In this document: positions 59,274-60,149 of the stretch, piece after piece | Layout of the letters: each line of letters opens with the position of its first letter | Position numbering within the stretch: position 1 is the stretch's first letter | Source: an uncultured Clostridia bacterium | Lineage (GTDB): Bacteria; Bacillota; Clostridia; Oscillospirales; CAG-272 | DNA: 60,149 bases | NCBI GenBank assembly: GCA_944392615.1 | Contig: CALXXF010000012.1 | Location: 1 to 60,149, forward strand | Direction: 5' to 3' | Program-made: the position numbers and the translations under genes | Notes under the pieces: model-generated | Told to the model about the DNA's origin: nothing | What the model saw: only the letters and a program-made list of their open reading frames with translations | Databases searched by the model: none

Positions 59274-60149
59274 TCAGGCAAAATTTGCCGATATTATCAG
59301 TTCCGCTATTTCTTCTGTCATGAAATCACACGCGGTTATTCCTAAAAAGCGGTCATTATCTGCAAGATATTCCCTGAGCATGGGGTTGATATATTCAGAA
59401 ACGTCGGTTATGTCGGGTATTGAGAACAGACCCTCGGTGTAGCCGCTTGTGTTGTTGAGATAATAACGCGACGGAGACGGAAGCGCGCTTTCAAAAAAAG
59501 AGCAGATGCTGTTCCATTTTTCCTGCTTGTCTCCGATATTGTAGTAATCCTGGACAGACAGGGATGTCGCACCGTTGTTTATCACAAAGGATGTGTTATC
59601 AGCCCATCCGTGAAAGGCAGGGTATCCTGTACTTCCGTCAAATCTGCGCAACAAAACTATTTTGCCCCGGACACTTTCGAGAGAGGGAATCGAGCTTTTT
59701 GTAAAGAAGCGCTCCGGGTTTTTGTCGATGTAACGCAGGAGAACCGATTCGAATGACTCGTCTGAGCCGCTTGCCGCCTGTTCTTCTTTTACACACATTA
59801 TAACCGCTTCGGTGGGATTTTCATCAAGAAAGGCGTATATCTGCTCAAGCACTCTGTCAAAGCTTATATTCTGCGAAACGATACCGTGATATATGTCAAA
59901 GGAATTTTTTACGTTTTTGCACCTTATATCAAAATATCGTACGCCGGCTTCCAGCTGCTCCGATATGCTCATTGTCTGACATATCGCTGTCCCGGGCCAC
60001 GGCTCATACAGCGCGCAGCTCTCGTGAGTGCCGGGTATTGATATCATAGAGAGGGGCGTTTCGCCGTCTACGGCGCTCATCCAGTTTGAAAGAGAATATG
60101 TGACATCGGGTTCCTCAGGGCTTTCGGAGTCGCCCGGGGCAGAGGTGTC
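59274..60149 (-). CDS. Phosphatidylinositol-specific phospholipase C-like enzyme (5' end outside window)
   Basis: The frame stays open to the right edge, so the start and any signal peptide are not visible; an ATG at 60080 is internal. The acidic Ser/Glu/Pro-rich segment (PGDSESPEEPDVTYS) leads into the catalytic domain SNWMSAVDGETPLSMISIPGTHESC, with the first catalytic His in PGTHES, then GVRYFDIRCK and DIYHGIVSQ with the second His. VIMCVKEEQ and KIVLLRRF follow. This is the PI-PLC X-domain order of bacterial secreted enzymes, which cleave phosphatidylinositol or related lipids without calcium. The acidic lead suggests a secreted or anchored protein with a linker. Confidence 0.9.
   Translation of the reverse strand, partial: DTSAPGDSESPEEPDVTYSLSNWMSAVDGETPLSMISIPGTHESCALYEPWPGTAICQTMSISEQLEAGVRYFDIRCKNVKNSFDIYHGIVSQNISFDRVLEQIYAFLDENPTEAVIMCVKEEQAASGSDESFESVLLRYIDKNPERFFTKSSIPSLESVRGKIVLLRRFDGSTGYPAFHGWADNTSFVINNGATSLSVQDYYNIGDKQEKWNSICSFFESALPSPSRYYLNNTSGYTEGLFSIPDITDVSEYINPMLREYLADNDRFLGITACDFMTEEIAELIISANFA

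Overview
The window reads as part of the chromosome of an uncultured, anaerobic, gut-type member of the Bacillota, class Clostridia. Supporting signs are the GlgC+GlgD pair, glycyl-radical pyruvate formate-lyase, paired half-size chromate transporters, tandem heterodimeric ABC exporters, sigma-A promoters (TTGACA/TATAAT, mostly 17-bp spacing), AGGAGG-type ribosome sites, and a T-box. No tRNA, rRNA or CRISPR array was seen.

Layout. 1-3470: end of a PepSY protein, two tandem paralogous membrane-anchored proteins, a frameshifted secreted-protein gene, and an ECF sigma/anti-sigma pair. 3871-5982: metY and a fragment of a surface protein. 6216-18095: a glycogen locus (glgB, glgC, glgD, glgA, glgP, then a GH13 hydrolase) starting from one strong promoter with a ~350-nt leader. 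18424-21009: a metallo-beta-lactamase-fold lipoprotein that has lost its metal ligands, and a membrane protein. 21121-22526: rpsF-ssb-rpsR with a candidate S6:S18 leader. 22681-30864: two heterodimeric ABC exporters on opposite strands, separated by acpP; the second follows a marR gene.

About 31335-39300 is an A+T-richer accessory island spliced into the 5' end of marR. It carries, all on the minus strand, a DUF6809-like gene, an XRE regulator, a Xer-like tyrosine recombinase, and a signalling operon: VWA protein, PP2C phosphatase, a protein kinase fused through a zinc-ribbon and one membrane span to a C-terminal BspA-type leucine-rich-repeat region, and a coiled-coil protein. Between recombinase and operon lie two perfect 24-bp inverted repeats (37340-37363 and 37562-37585) flanking 198 bp that hold a perfect sigma-A promoter. 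As assembled, that promoter points away from the operon (OFF); inversion would point it into the VWA gene (ON). This is the most striking system in the window: an apparently phase-variable TerY-P-like VWA/phosphatase/kinase module with a receptor-like kinase. Because the island is fused to marR without any visible terminator, the same switch may also drive marR and the ABC exporter downstream.

39915-47985: chromate transporter pair, GNAT acetyltransferase, acyl-CoA ligase, a seemingly orphan tyrosine-type T-box whose start overlaps a perfect 30-bp palindrome, aldo/keto reductase, membrane protein, NAGPA-domain protein and Hsp20 with a CIRCE-like site. 48172-50946: a metal-related remnant (tail of a P-type ATPase, Fur-family regulator, zinc-type binding lipoprotein). 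51262-60149: Mbeg1-like hydrolase, lipoprotein serine protease with PDZ, a 35-codon ORF, GT8 glycosyltransferase, pflB-pflA, and a PI-PLC-like enzyme running off the right edge.

Short G+C-rich tandem duplications recur between genes and appear to be a feature of this genome. All family calls come from reading motifs by eye; no database search was possible.
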